In this document: positions 37,006 to 45,752 of the stretch, one piece after another
Numbering within the stretch: position 1 is the stretch's first letter
Layout of the letters: each line of letters starts with the position of its first letter
Assembly: GCF_008704995.1 (NCBI RefSeq)
Contig: NZ_CP023747.1
Span: forward strand, 7,708,588 to 7,772,587
Direction of reading: 5' to 3'
DNA length: 64,000 nucleotides
Origin: Streptomyces nodosus
Lineage (GTDB): Bacteria; Actinomycetota; Actinomycetes; Streptomycetales; Streptomycetaceae
Program-made: the position numbers and the translations under genes
The notes under the pieces: model-generated
Told to the model about the DNA's origin: nothing
Databases searched by the model: none
The model's input: the letters and a program-made list of their open reading frames with translations, nothing else

Positions 37006-37589
37006 GTGGCCGTACCGGCGGGGGTGGATCTTGCGGAGCCGTATGTCGAGCTGTCGTACGTGGATGCTGTCCGGGAGTGTCGGCGGCGTCCGCTGTTGGA
37101 CTGCGTGACGGCGCGGTTTGAGGACGTGGCGGCGGTTCGGCCGTTTCGCTGGTTGCGCGGTGAGCGTCACTTCTCGGGCTGGTACTGGGCGGCGACGACA
37201 GGGCGGCATGTCGGTTTCGAGTCGTGGCTGGAGCGGGACCGGCTTCTGTTGATGGATTTCGATCCCGGGGTGGTGGGGATCGCCTCGCAGCCGTCCTGGC
37301 TGCACTGGCACGACGGCGAGCATGAGCGTCGGCATGCTCCGGATTGCTTCGTGCGCCGCGCGGACGGCTCGGCGGTGGTCGTGGATGTCCGTGCCGATGA
37401 GCGGATCGAGGCGAGGGACGCGGAGGCGTTCGAGGTGACGCGCCGGGCCTGCCGTCAGGCGGGGTGGCGCTTCGAGCGGGTCGGGGTTCCGGGACAGGCG
37501 CTGGTGGCGAACGTGCGGTGGCTGTCGCGTTACCGGCATCCCCGGTGCCGGCGCGGGCCGGTCGTGGACGGGCTTCGGGAGGTTTTAGC
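37006..37589 (+). pseudogene. TnsA-like transposon endonuclease, truncated
   Basis: The protein contains SYVDAVRECRRRPLLDC, RHVGFESWLERDRLLLMDFDPGVVGIASQP, HAPDCFVRRADGSAVVVDVRADERI and VANVRWLSRYRHPRC. This is the TnsA-like heteromeric transposase endonuclease of Streptomyces Tn7-like elements. The PD-(D/E)xK-type residues are likely the Glu in FESWLERD, the Asp in HAPD and the VVDVR segment. After about residue 195 the frame runs into IS110 sequence, so the C-terminus is lost. The start is GTG 37006. Confidence 0.75.
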
Positions 37590-37928
37590 GGCACCTCGCT
37601 CGCCCAGCAGCTGGCCGCCGCGGGCGAGTACGTGGTCGACGTGCCCTCCACCTTGTCGGCCCGGGCCCGGCTGCTGGCCACCGGCGGAGACCGCAAGACC
37701 GATGCCAAGGATGCCCTCCACGTCGCCCAGGTCGCCCTCTTGCGCCATGACCTGCGCCCCGTCGTCCAGGAAGACCAGACCACGATCCTTCGGCTGCTGA
37801 CCGAGCGGCGGGATGACCTGGTCCACGAGCGCACCCGCGTCCTCAACCGACTCCACGCCGTCCTACGCGATCTCCTGCCCGGCGGAGCACCCACCGGCCT
37901 GTCGGCCGACAAGGCCGCCGCCTTGATG
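37586..37928 (+). pseudogene. IS110 family transposase fragment
   Basis: The frame gives LAQQLAAAGEYVVDVPSTLSARARLLATGG, DAKDALHVAQVALLRHDLRPV and LLTERRDDLVHERTRVLNRLHAVLRDLLPGG, the N-terminal DEDD-type half of an IS110 transposase. It starts abruptly within the TnsA-like gene and ends abruptly at the IS6 fragment. Confidence 0.75.
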
Positions 37929-38353
37929 AAGGGCACGACGTCCTCGACATCCTCGTCCAGAACCGGCGGGACAAGGCCGCGGCCAGGCGCTTCCTGCGGC
38001 GCCTGGTGAAGAAGACCCGGGCGGTGCCGAGGGTGATGGTCACCGACAAGCTCCGCTACTACGGCGCCGCCCACCGCGAGGTCATGCCCTCAGTCGAGCA
38101 CCGCTCACACAAGGGGCTGAACAACCGGGCCGAGAACTCCCACCAGCCAACGAGGCAGCGCGAACGCGCGATGAAGGGCTTCCGCTCGATCGGCGCGGCC
38201 GAAAGGTTCCTGTCCGCGTTCAGCGGCATCTCATCCCACTTCCGGCCCCGCCGTCACCTGATGACCGCCACTGAACACCGCCTCGAGATGACCGTCCGCT
38301 TCACCATCTGGGATCACATCACCGAGACCATCGGCCTGCCCGCCACAGACTGA
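37929..38353 (+). pseudogene. IS6 family transposase fragment (C-terminal half)
   Basis: The frame reads DILVQNRRDKAAARRFLRRLVKK, VMVTDKLRYYGAAHREVMPSVEHRSHKGLNNRAENSHQPTR and RHLMTATEHR. Those are the second Asp (VTDKL) and the catalytic Glu (NRAENSH) regions of IS6-type transposases. The N-terminal half is missing. Confidence 0.8.
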
Positions 38354-38424
38354 CCCCTGGGCCCACCCGGGTCCCGCCGCACCCCGACACACCATCGGAC
38401 GACCACACACCCAACAACGTGACA

Positions 38425-38757
38425 GTGCCGGACGTCCGCCTCCTCGGCCCGAACGGCGGCGGTGAGGTTGTACTCGCCGGGCACCTGTTCGCCGATCCCG
38501 GCTTCGCCGTCATCGGGGCCGACGTGCCCCGGGCGGCCCCGCAGTGGGGGCTGTTCGAGACCGCCCCCGCCGCGGCACGCGAGAAGGCGCCGGCCTGGCA
38601 GCGGCACGTGAGGGAAGTCGAGTGCGGCCTGCCTGGCGGGCCCGGCAGCGAAGGAGCTGTACGGCCGCAGTACGACGCCGAGCGAAAGCGGGCGCTCTCC
38701 GGCCGGATGTACCGGGCCGGCCGCTGTGGGGGCCGGCTGGCCGGGCGTACGTGGTAA
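38425..38757 (+). pseudogene. Possible TnsB-like transposase N-terminal fragment
   Basis: The frame VPDVRLLGPNGGGEVVLAGHLFADPGF, PQWGLFETAPAAAREKAPAWQRHVREVECGLPGG and VRPQYDAERKRALSGR resembles the start of the Mu/TnsB-type transposase that follows tnsA in Streptomyces Tn7-like elements. It then stops. It lies in the right order after the TnsA fragment, with IS110 and IS6 pieces between them. The call is moderate because the conserved DDE core is not present. Confidence 0.5.
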
Positions 38758-38761
38758 CGGG

Positions 38762-38791
38762 CCCCGTACGCGCACGCTGTCGCGTACGGGG
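38762..38791. terminator. Terminator hairpin
   Basis: CCCCGTACGCG (38762-38772) and CGCGTACGGGG (38781-38791) pair perfectly around an 8-base loop. It lies just after the TnsB-like fragment and 33 bp beyond the stop of the MFS gene on the other strand. Confidence 0.7.
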
Positions 38792-38824
38792 GCGGGGACG
38801 GCCTCATGGTGGTTCCGGTTCCCG

Positions 38825-40204
38825 TCACCGGCCCGTCCGGGCCGGTGCCGGTTCGGCGGAGAGAGTGCCGTGGACCTCCCGGGGGGTGTCCGGCGTCGCC
38901 GGTTGCGTCTGTTCCATCGGCGCCTGGGGGGCGGTGTCGGGGGTCTGCTGAGTTCCGAGCCCGCGCAGGTCCACCCACCGCAGGGTGATCAGGGTCAGCA
39001 GGACGGGCAGCGTGCCGCCGAGGACGAAGACCCAGACCATGAACTCCCGGCTGGAACCGACGCCCGCGAGAGTCGCGGACAGCGGGACCAGGGCCAGCGA
39101 GCCGAGCCAGTCGATGCTGATGACCCGGCCGCGGACCGCGTTGGGAACGGATGTCTGCACCAGCGTCGACCAGTAGACGTTGCCGGCCGTGGAGAAGAAG
39201 CCGTACACCGCGCCCAGGGGGAGCAGCAGCCACAGGGACGGGGAGAAGACCATCAGGGCGAGCGGGGCCGCGCCGATCGTCCAGGCGAGGAGCATGCGGC
39301 GGGCGTAGTCGGCGGGCGGCTTGCGGGCGGCCAGGGCGAACGAACTCACCACGGCGGCGACACCGGTGACGGCGACGAGCAGTCCGTAGCCGCGGGCGTC
39401 GCCGCCGAGGTCGTCGTGGATCAGGAACGGCAACAGGACCTGCCGGGGGCCCGACTGGAGCAGCAGGACCACGCCGGACCAGGCGATGAGCACCCACAGC
39501 CAGCGTTCTCCGAAGAGATACCGCAGGGCCTCCCGGTACCGGACGGGCTCCCCGGTGTTCTCCTGCTCGCTGTTTCCCGTGGTCTCCTTGCCGGCATCGG
39601 CCGAGCAGGCGGGGCGGAAGGAGATGGCGGCGACGCACAGGGCGGCGACGGCGAAGCTGAGCGCGTTGAGGGTGATGACGGCGAGCGAGCCGACCAGCGC
39701 GATGAGCAGGCCTCCGATACCCGGGCCGACCATCCGGACGGCGAGTGACCGCACGATCGACTCCAGCGCGTTCGCCGCGTGCAGGTCGTCCTCGGGGACG
39801 AGGTCGGGGGTGAAGGCATCGGCCGCCGGCCCGCTGACGGCGGCGGCGGCGCCCAGCACGAAGGCGCCGCCGACCAGGTGCCAGACCTCCAGATGTCCGC
39901 TCAGGTGGACGAAGGCGAGTGCCGCCAGCACCGTGAAGCCCACTGCGTGGGACCAGCCGATGACCTGTTTGCGGGGATAGAGGTCGGCCAGGGCTCCGCC
40001 GATCAGTACGCAGCTGATCAGGCCCACCGACTCGGCACCGACCACCATGGCCAGCCCCGAGTTGTCGGCGTCCAGCTCGATGGCTACCCAGGGCAGGGCG
40101 ACCAGCCAGACGCCGTCGCCCACCATGCTGATGAGGTAGGAGACGAACAGCAGGCGGTAGTCACGGTGCCGCAGTGGCACCAAGGGCTTGGTCAGGGACT
40201 TCAT
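38825..40204 (-). CDS. MFS transporter
   Basis: This 459-aa protein has about 12 membrane segments, an N-terminal LRHRDYRLLFVSYLISMVGDGVWLVALPWVAIEL and the loop ADLYPRKQVIGWSHAVG. The pattern matches the MFS_3/enterobactin-exporter-like group of actinobacterial efflux proteins. ATG 40204 is preferred over the TTG four codons earlier. It is on the same strand as the cluster at 40-52 kb and could export its product. Confidence 0.85.
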   Translation of the reverse strand: MKSLTKPLVPLRHRDYRLLFVSYLISMVGDGVWLVALPWVAIELDADNSGLAMVVGAESVGLISCVLIGGALADLYPRKQVIGWSHAVGFTVLAALAFVHLSGHLEVWHLVGGAFVLGAAAAVSGPAADAFTPDLVPEDDLHAANALESIVRSLAVRMVGPGIGGLLIALVGSLAVITLNALSFAVAALCVAAISFRPACSADAGKETTGNSEQENTGEPVRYREALRYLFGERWLWVLIAWSGVVLLLQSGPRQVLLPFLIHDDLGGDARGYGLLVAVTGVAAVVSSFALAARKPPADYARRMLLAWTIGAAPLALMVFSPSLWLLLPLGAVYGFFSTAGNVYWSTLVQTSVPNAVRGRVISIDWLGSLALVPLSATLAGVGSSREFMVWVFVLGGTLPVLLTLITLRWVDLRGLGTQQTPDTAPQAPMEQTQPATPDTPREVHGTLSAEPAPARTGR

Positions 40205-40351
40205 CGGGATTCCCAACTCTGCGGGTTCTCGGGGGCGTGGGTACGGCGGACGCCGTGCGTGCGGCCACCGGGGTTACGGTGGCCGCACGCACGGCCGGGG
40301 ATGCGGAGGGGCTGTGGCGGAGGGGCGGGAGTGTTGCCGCCCTCTACGGGG

Positions 40352-41638
40352 TCAGGAGGCTGCCGGGACCTTCTTCCTGAGTGCGATCCGTATCTGCTGG
40401 CCGTTCTCGCCGGTGATCATCATCACGGAGGGGGTGGAGTGCGTGGGCGGTATCGCGCGGAGCTTCTTCTGGTCGGCGACCCGCTCCTCGTAGTACTCCC
40501 GGCTCGCGGGCACCGCGTTGGCCCGCAGGGAGGGCATCGGGCGCTGGTCGACGGGCCAGTCGATGACGTCGTTGCCCGGCAGGTACTCGCCGCCGTCCTC
40601 GGGGAGCAGTGTGCGGGGCCGGTTGATCGTGTAGACGTTCTCCAGGTGTTCGAAGGCGTGGCCCACACCGGGCGGGATGAGCAGGTAGCGCTCCGGGTCC
40701 GGGAAGAGGGTGAACGAGACGTCGGCTCCGTAGGTGGGCGAGTCGACGCGGGTGTCGATCAGGTGGAGGGTGACCTCCTGGTCACGGGGGCCGACGAAGG
40801 TCAGCCGGTCTTCCTGGCCGAGGTGGATGCCGTACGCGTCGTGCGTGTAGCGGTCCTCACCGTGGTCGATGAAGTACAGCGGGTGGCGGTCGAGGAGGGC
40901 GGAGAATCCGGACTCGGCGCCGCTGCGGATCACTGGGTGCCGCACCCAGCCGACGCCGAACACGCCGTCGAAGGATTCCCAGTTCTTTCTGCCGTCCTTC
41001 GGGAGGGGCCGGCGCAGCTCGACCCGGCGGACGGTGCCGTCGGCGAGGCGGACGTCGCGGGTGACCGGGTATTCGTAGGCGACCTTCGGGATCATCGCCC
41101 GCTGTTGCGCCGCGACCATGTCGTACCAGAGTTCGTCGGCGAGGTGGGTGTTGGGCTTGTACAGCGGGAGGTCCTCGTCGGGCACGTCGAGCGGCAGGTT
41201 GATGATGTCGGCGTCGGGCTGCCAGTCGAGGGAGCCGTGGACCCATTCCTTCGGGTCCGGAAGGAACAGTTCGTAGGAGTTGATCGAGTTCACGAACTCC
41301 AGGCCGTCGAAGGTGTGTGCTACGCCGGGCGGGATGTACAGAGCTCGGGCGGAGGTCGGGGACCAGGTGTGCCTCTCGCGGACGCCCGCGGTGGGGGAGC
41401 CCTCGCGGCAGTCGATGAAGTGGCCGGTGATGGTGCGGGTGCTGGGGCCCATGAAGGTCAGCCAATCGGCCTGGCCGAGGTGAATTCCGTAGTGTCCGTA
41501 GCTGAATTCTGTTTCGCCGTGGAAAACGAGGGTCGCGGGCCGCAGGGTGGGAAAGGGGACGACGTAGGAATCGTTCCCGTTCTCGATCCGCCAGTTCTCG
41601 CGCCAGCCCAGCCCCTCGATGGCGAACGACTCGTTCAT
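40352..41638 (-). CDS. Tandem-cupin protein, RmlC-like
   Basis: This 428-aa protein contains two similar halves, each with the same run of motifs: GHYGIHLGQADWLTFMGP, HFIDCREGSPTAG and ALYIPPGVAHTFDGL in the first half; AYGIHLGQEDRLTFVGP, HLIDTRVDSPTYG and YLLIPPGVGHAFEHL in the second. The IxxGSPT...IPPGxAH series recalls dTDP-4-dehydrorhamnose 3,5-epimerases, but no sugar genes are nearby. It could be an epimerase or isomerase or a binding protein. It follows the 111-aa protein gene by 80 bp and is probably co-transcribed with it. Confidence 0.75.
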   Translation of the reverse strand: MNESFAIEGLGWRENWRIENGNDSYVVPFPTLRPATLVFHGETEFSYGHYGIHLGQADWLTFMGPSTRTITGHFIDCREGSPTAGVRERHTWSPTSARALYIPPGVAHTFDGLEFVNSINSYELFLPDPKEWVHGSLDWQPDADIINLPLDVPDEDLPLYKPNTHLADELWYDMVAAQQRAMIPKVAYEYPVTRDVRLADGTVRRVELRRPLPKDGRKNWESFDGVFGVGWVRHPVIRSGAESGFSALLDRHPLYFIDHGEDRYTHDAYGIHLGQEDRLTFVGPRDQEVTLHLIDTRVDSPTYGADVSFTLFPDPERYLLIPPGVGHAFEHLENVYTINRPRTLLPEDGGEYLPGNDVIDWPVDQRPMPSLRANAVPASREYYEERVADQKKLRAIPPTHSTPSVMMITGENGQQIRIALRKKVPAAS

Positions 41639-41718
41639 AACAGTCCTTCCTTTCCTGGATGTGCGACCTGGGAGGCGGGGGCGGGCGGCCGTGTGCCCGC
41701 CCCCTGCCCGTCCTTCGC

Positions 41719-42054
41719 TCAGCCGAGGATCTCGACCTCGTAGCCGGCGGCCTCGGCGGCGGCGCGCAGCTCGTCGATGGACGTGGTCGGCAGTTCCTCG
41801 AAGATCTCCGCGACGGCGGCCTGCTTGATGCCGGCCAGCGAGGCGGAGAGTCGGGTGGCCTGGTCGGCACCCTCGAACTTGTTGAAGGCGAGGGTGGTGA
41901 GCAGGCTCTGCAGCGCCTCGTCACCGGAGGCGGAGGCCTCGCGGAGCTTCGCCAGCGTCGCGTCGTCGACCTTGCTGAAGTCGGCGTCGAACTCGGTGCC
42001 GTTCGCGTAGAGGGCGGCGAGCATCTGCTGGGCGGAGGCGGTGGTGGCGTTCAT
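41719..42054 (-). CDS. Small acidic protein of unknown function
   Basis: This 111-aa protein is rich in Ala, Leu, Glu and Asp and mostly helical in appearance. Segments are MNATTASAQQMLAALYANG, FSKVDDATLAKLREASASGDEALQ, LAFNKFEGADQATRLSASLAG and the C-terminus ELRAAAEAAGYEVEILG. It has no Cys, no carrier-protein DSL motif and no signal peptide. A strong AAGGAG precedes the ATG. I do not recognise the family. In this setting it could be a scaffold, a chaperone or a large RiPP-type precursor. Confidence 0.7.
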   Translation of the reverse strand: MNATTASAQQMLAALYANGTEFDADFSKVDDATLAKLREASASGDEALQSLLTTLAFNKFEGADQATRLSASLAGIKQAAVAEIFEELPTTSIDELRAAAEAAGYEVEILG

Positions 42055-42164
42055 GGCGGGCTCCTTCTTCACGACGATCGATTTCACGGGATCCGTTTTT
42101 CTTTTTCTTTCGGCCCCCGTGCTGATGTATTGATTTCACCAGTCCCGAGGTGCCCGGTCAATGA

Positions 42165-42186
42165 ATTCTCGATCGGCTTCGTGAAT
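42165..42186. promoter_or_regulatory. Possible LysR-type site
   Basis: ATTC (42165-42168) and GAAT (42183-42186) flank a 14-bp centre, about 110 bp upstream of the 111-aa protein gene and just beyond the end of the LysR gene. Spacing suits a LysR-type site, but the arms are short. Confidence 0.25.
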
Positions 42187-42245
42187 CGCAGGGTTCGGAT
42201 ATTCCGATGGGTCGCGTTTCCGGGCCGGGGGGGGCGGCCGGGAAT

Positions 42246-43151
42246 TCAGGCGGCTATTCGTTCGGCTTCTTCGGTCAGGAATTCACTGACCTTGTCCACG
42301 AAGACTCGCATTTCCCTGGTCAGTCGTGTGCCGCGGCGCCACAGGAGCTGGGTGCTGACCTCGAAGGGCGGCCGCCAGGCGAGCGGGGCGAGGACGCCGG
42401 TGTCGATGTCGTCCGCCACGGCCACGGCGGGCAGCAGGGCGATCCCGAGCCCGGCTGCCGCCCAGCGCTTCGCGGACTCCACGGTGCCGGACTCCAGCAG
42501 CGGCACGGGCTCCCGGCCGCCCCACAGCTCCCGTTCCAGCAGTCTGCGGCAGCCGGGCCCCGCCTCAGGCACCAGGAGGGGCGCCTCCCGCAACTGGTCG
42601 GTGGTCACCAGCCGGCGTGCGGCCAGCAGGTGGTCCGGGCGGACGACGGCGGCCAGGGGCTCGGTGCGCAGCACGACGCTCTCCATGCCGGCGTGCCGGG
42701 TCTTCACATCCATCACCAGCCCGAGATCGAGGGCGCCCCGGCCGAGTGCCTGGACGGTCTCCTCGCCGGAACCTGGCCGCAGCACCACTTGCAGTCCCGG
42801 GTGGCGGTGATGGAAGAACTCCAGCATCGGCGGCATGTGGTAGGTCGCGATGCTCTCCATGGTTCCGACGAGGACCCGGCCGGCCGGCTCGCTGCCGCCC
42901 CTGGTCGCACTGCGGGCCTCGTCGGCCAGGGAGAGCAACTGCTCGGCGTACGGCAGGAACCGTTCCCCGGCCTGGGTGAGCCGAACGCTGCGGCCCGAGA
43001 GCCGCTCGAACAACTCGGCGCCGAGTGCGTTCTCCAGGCTCCTGATCTGGCCGGTGACGCTGGACTGGGCGTAGTTGAGCTCCGCTGCCGCCCGGCTGAA
43101 ACTGAGCAGGGTGGCAGCCTTCTGAAAGGTCGTGAGCTGGCGGATGTCCAC
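42246..43151 (-). CDS. LysR family transcriptional regulator
   Basis: This 301-aa protein has the LysR HTH MDIRQLTTFQKAATLLSFSRAAAELNYAQSSVTGQIRSLENALGAELFERL and a periplasmic-binding-like ligand domain (GRVLVGTMESIATYHMPPMLEFF). It lies 36 bp after the decarboxylase on the same strand, so it is the last gene of that operon. It is a plausible regulator of the 111-aa and cupin genes across the next gap. Confidence 0.88.
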   Translation of the reverse strand: MDIRQLTTFQKAATLLSFSRAAAELNYAQSSVTGQIRSLENALGAELFERLSGRSVRLTQAGERFLPYAEQLLSLADEARSATRGGSEPAGRVLVGTMESIATYHMPPMLEFFHHRHPGLQVVLRPGSGEETVQALGRGALDLGLVMDVKTRHAGMESVVLRTEPLAAVVRPDHLLAARRLVTTDQLREAPLLVPEAGPGCRRLLERELWGGREPVPLLESGTVESAKRWAAAGLGIALLPAVAVADDIDTGVLAPLAWRPPFEVSTQLLWRRGTRLTREMRVFVDKVSEFLTEEAERIAA

Positions 43152-43187
43152 GTGGTCCTCCGGGGTTGAAGTCGCGCCGCCTGCCGG

Positions 43188-44720
43188 TCAGTCGCCGTAT
43201 GTGCTTCCGTCGCCGCCCTCGCCGGGGCCGGCCTCGGCCAGTTCCCGGGCGACGGCGGCGATGTCCGCCAGCAGTTCGTCGATCTCCGCCTCGGTCGTCG
43301 TCGGGTTGAGGAGGACGAGCTTGAGGTGGACCCGGGGCTCGCCGTCGGGGCCGGCCGCCTTGGTGCGGGCCACGAGCGCGTGTCCCCGCGCCATGAGCGT
43401 GCGCCGGACCGCGGCGTTCCAGGCGCTCTCGTCGGCCACGCCCCGCGCGGGCGGCCGGCAGCGGAAGATCACCGTGCTGAGCAGCGGCTCGGCGAGCAGG
43501 TCCAGGTCCGTGCCAGCCGTGATGCGGGCCGCCGCGTAGCGGGCCAGGCCGTGGCACCGGTCCACCCAGGCGCCCATGCCCTCCCGGCCCAGTGTCAGCA
43601 GGGACGCGGCGATCTTGAAGGCGTCCGAGCGTCGCGTGGTCTGCATCGAGGTGCCCAGCAGTGCGGTGAATCCGGCCGCCTCGTCGTCCGCCGGGTTGAG
43701 GTACACGGCCTGCTGGTCCAGGCACCGCAGGTGCTGTTCGTCGCGGACCAGGAGCACACTGGACGAGGCCGGTGTCCAGCCGAACTTGTGCAGGTCGAAG
43801 GCGATGGAGTCGGCGTGGTCCAGCCCGGCGAGGAGGGGTGCGAGCGAGGGGGAGAACAGTGCCCCGATGCCGTACGCCGCGTCGACGTGCAGCCACGTGT
43901 TCCGCTCGGCGGCCAGGTCGGCCAGCTCGGGCAACGGGTCGAAGGAGCCGCGGTCCGTCGTGCCGGCCGTCGCGACCAGGGCCAGCGGGAGTTCGTCGGG
44001 GGCGAACCGGTCGAGGACACGGCGGGCTTCGGCCGCGCGCATCCGGCCGAGGTCGTCCACCGGCACGGATACCACGGTGTCCCGGCCGAGTCCGAGGAAG
44101 CCGGCCGCGCGGGCCACGGAGAAGTGGGCGGCCGTCGAGCACAGGATCCTCGGCGCGGCCCGCAGGCCCGTCAGGCCCGAGCGGGACACCTCGCCGCTCT
44201 CTTGCAGGGCGTGTTCCCTGGCGACCAGCAGGCCCATCAGGTTGGAGATGCTGCCTCCCGGAGTGAAGGTGCCCGACGCCCCGGCGCCGAAGCCGGCCCA
44301 TGACGCCATCTCCGCGATCAGCCGCCGCTCCAGCTGCAGGGCGAAGGGGCCGCTCTCCCAGGAGTGCAGGGACTGGTTGAGGGCGGCGGCGAGCAGCTCG
44401 GCAGCGACGGAGGCGGCCGTGGGCGCGCACTGCATGCGGGACACGGCGGCCGGGTGCGTGAGGTCGGCCGCTCCGGCGGCGTATGCCTCGAACAGCTCGG
44501 TCACCCGGCGGGGGCTGGGGCTCTCGGCGAGGAACGCTCCCCCGTCGAGGAACCGGTCCATCGCGGCGGCCGCCGCCCGGGGGCCGCCGGCCGCGACCGG
44601 CCCGCCCCGCTTCAGCAAGGCGTCGTGGAGCGTGCCGAGCGCGGAGTCCACCAGCGTCCTCAGCTGTTCGAGGCCTTCCGGCCGGCCGGCCAGCGCCGCG
44701 TTCCTGCCCGTGTCGATCAT
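43188..44720 (-). CDS. PLP-dependent group II decarboxylase
   Basis: This 510-aa enzyme belongs to the aromatic-L-amino-acid/glutamate/diaminobutyrate decarboxylase family. Visible features are GTFTPGGSISNLMGLLVARE, TAAHFSVARAAG (the His that stacks on PLP), the Asp in LHVDAAYG and the Schiff-base Lys in AFDLHKFGW. Beside a glutamate mutase, a substrate such as 3-methylaspartate or another acidic amino acid is plausible. It overlaps the EamA gene by 4 bp. Confidence 0.88.
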   Translation of the reverse strand: MIDTGRNAALAGRPEGLEQLRTLVDSALGTLHDALLKRGGPVAAGGPRAAAAAMDRFLDGGAFLAESPSPRRVTELFEAYAAGAADLTHPAAVSRMQCAPTAASVAAELLAAALNQSLHSWESGPFALQLERRLIAEMASWAGFGAGASGTFTPGGSISNLMGLLVAREHALQESGEVSRSGLTGLRAAPRILCSTAAHFSVARAAGFLGLGRDTVVSVPVDDLGRMRAAEARRVLDRFAPDELPLALVATAGTTDRGSFDPLPELADLAAERNTWLHVDAAYGIGALFSPSLAPLLAGLDHADSIAFDLHKFGWTPASSSVLLVRDEQHLRCLDQQAVYLNPADDEAAGFTALLGTSMQTTRRSDAFKIAASLLTLGREGMGAWVDRCHGLARYAAARITAGTDLDLLAEPLLSTVIFRCRPPARGVADESAWNAAVRRTLMARGHALVARTKAAGPDGEPRVHLKLVLLNPTTTEAEIDELLADIAAVARELAEAGPGEGGDGSTYGD

Positions 44721-45673
44721 TGGCGGAGTCCTTGCTCTCGTGAGTCCGGTGTGTCTCGTGAAGTGGTGTCCCGCTCGGCGGGGGCGCCGCGCGTGCCGCG
44801 GATGACGCCGATCGACGCGGCGACGACGGCCGTGAGGCCCAGCGTCTGCAGCGGCGAGATGGTCTCGTGCAGGACGAGCAGGGCGGCCAGGGCGCCGATC
44901 GCCGGTTCCAGGCTGAGCAGGACCCCGAAGATGAGCGCGGAAACCCGGCGCAGCGTCTCCATCTCGCAGGTGTACGGCACCAGCGACGACAGCATCGCGA
45001 CGCCGAAGCCGAAGGCGAGGACCGCCGGATCGGTCAGCGCGGAGCCGCCTTCGGACAGTCCGGCCGGCAGGGCGCACAGTGTGCCGAAGGCCATCGCGAG
45101 TGCGAGTCCGCTCCCGCCGGGCAGCAGTGCGCCGACCCTGGCCGACAGGGGCACGTACGCGCCCCAGAACACCGCGCAGGCCAGGGCGATGAGCAGCCCG
45201 GTGAGTCCGGCGGCGCCGCCCTGCCAGCCGAGGAGGGCGATGCCGCACCCGGCGAGCACCGCCCACAGCCGGTCGCGGGCCCGGCGTGAGGACAGGGCCG
45301 CGACGGTGAGCGGGCCTGCCATCCCGACGGTCAGCGCGACGCCGACGGGCATCTGGGCCATGGCCAGGTAGAAGCACAGGTTCATGCCGGCGATGGCGAT
45401 GCCGAGGACGGCGACCGCCCCCGCCGTGCGCCGGTCCAGGCGCGGTGACGGCCGCCAGAGCAGCAGCAGCACCACTGCGGCGAAGCCGAGCCGTAGCACG
45501 GTCATCGCGGCGGGTCCCACGGTGGTGAACAACTGCTTGGCGAAGGCGGCCCCGAGCTGAGTGCTGACCATCCCGGCCAGCATCAGCACCGGCGCCGGGA
45601 CCGCCCCGATGCCCCGGCGGGCGGTGCCGGTGGACGGGGCCGCGGTCACCTCGGCGCCTGCGTCGACGCTCAT
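44717..45673 (-). CDS. EamA/DMT family transporter
   Basis: This 318-aa protein has ten hydrophobic segments and the EamA pattern, including GAAFAKQLFTTVGPAAMTVLRLGFAAVVLL and the second repeat LIALACAVFWGAYVPLSARVG. Proteins of this type (RhtA-like) often export amino acids or amines, which fits the adjacent decarboxylase. Its stop overlaps the decarboxylase start by 4 bp. Confidence 0.88.
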   Translation of the reverse strand: MSVDAGAEVTAAPSTGTARRGIGAVPAPVLMLAGMVSTQLGAAFAKQLFTTVGPAAMTVLRLGFAAVVLLLLWRPSPRLDRRTAGAVAVLGIAIAGMNLCFYLAMAQMPVGVALTVGMAGPLTVAALSSRRARDRLWAVLAGCGIALLGWQGGAAGLTGLLIALACAVFWGAYVPLSARVGALLPGGSGLALAMAFGTLCALPAGLSEGGSALTDPAVLAFGFGVAMLSSLVPYTCEMETLRRVSALIFGVLLSLEPAIGALAALLVLHETISPLQTLGLTAVVAASIGVIRGTRGAPAERDTTSRDTPDSREQGLRQ

Positions 45674-45752
45674 GACGTCGTCCTTCCTCCGCTTCGGGAG
45701 CGGCTGTGGGTACGGCTCGGGGCAGGGCTGGTGGCGGGGTGCGGTCGGTGGG

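Noticed and set aside
38836..38857. Strong GC inverted repeat at the end of the MFS coding region
   Set aside because: It lies inside codons for the Pro/Ala/Gly-rich tail, where GC-rich symmetry arises easily. The hairpin at 38762-38791 is a better terminator.
39779..41743. 654-aa + strand frame over the MFS and tandem-cupin genes
   Set aside because: It is antisense to two well-supported genes and has no recognisable motif.
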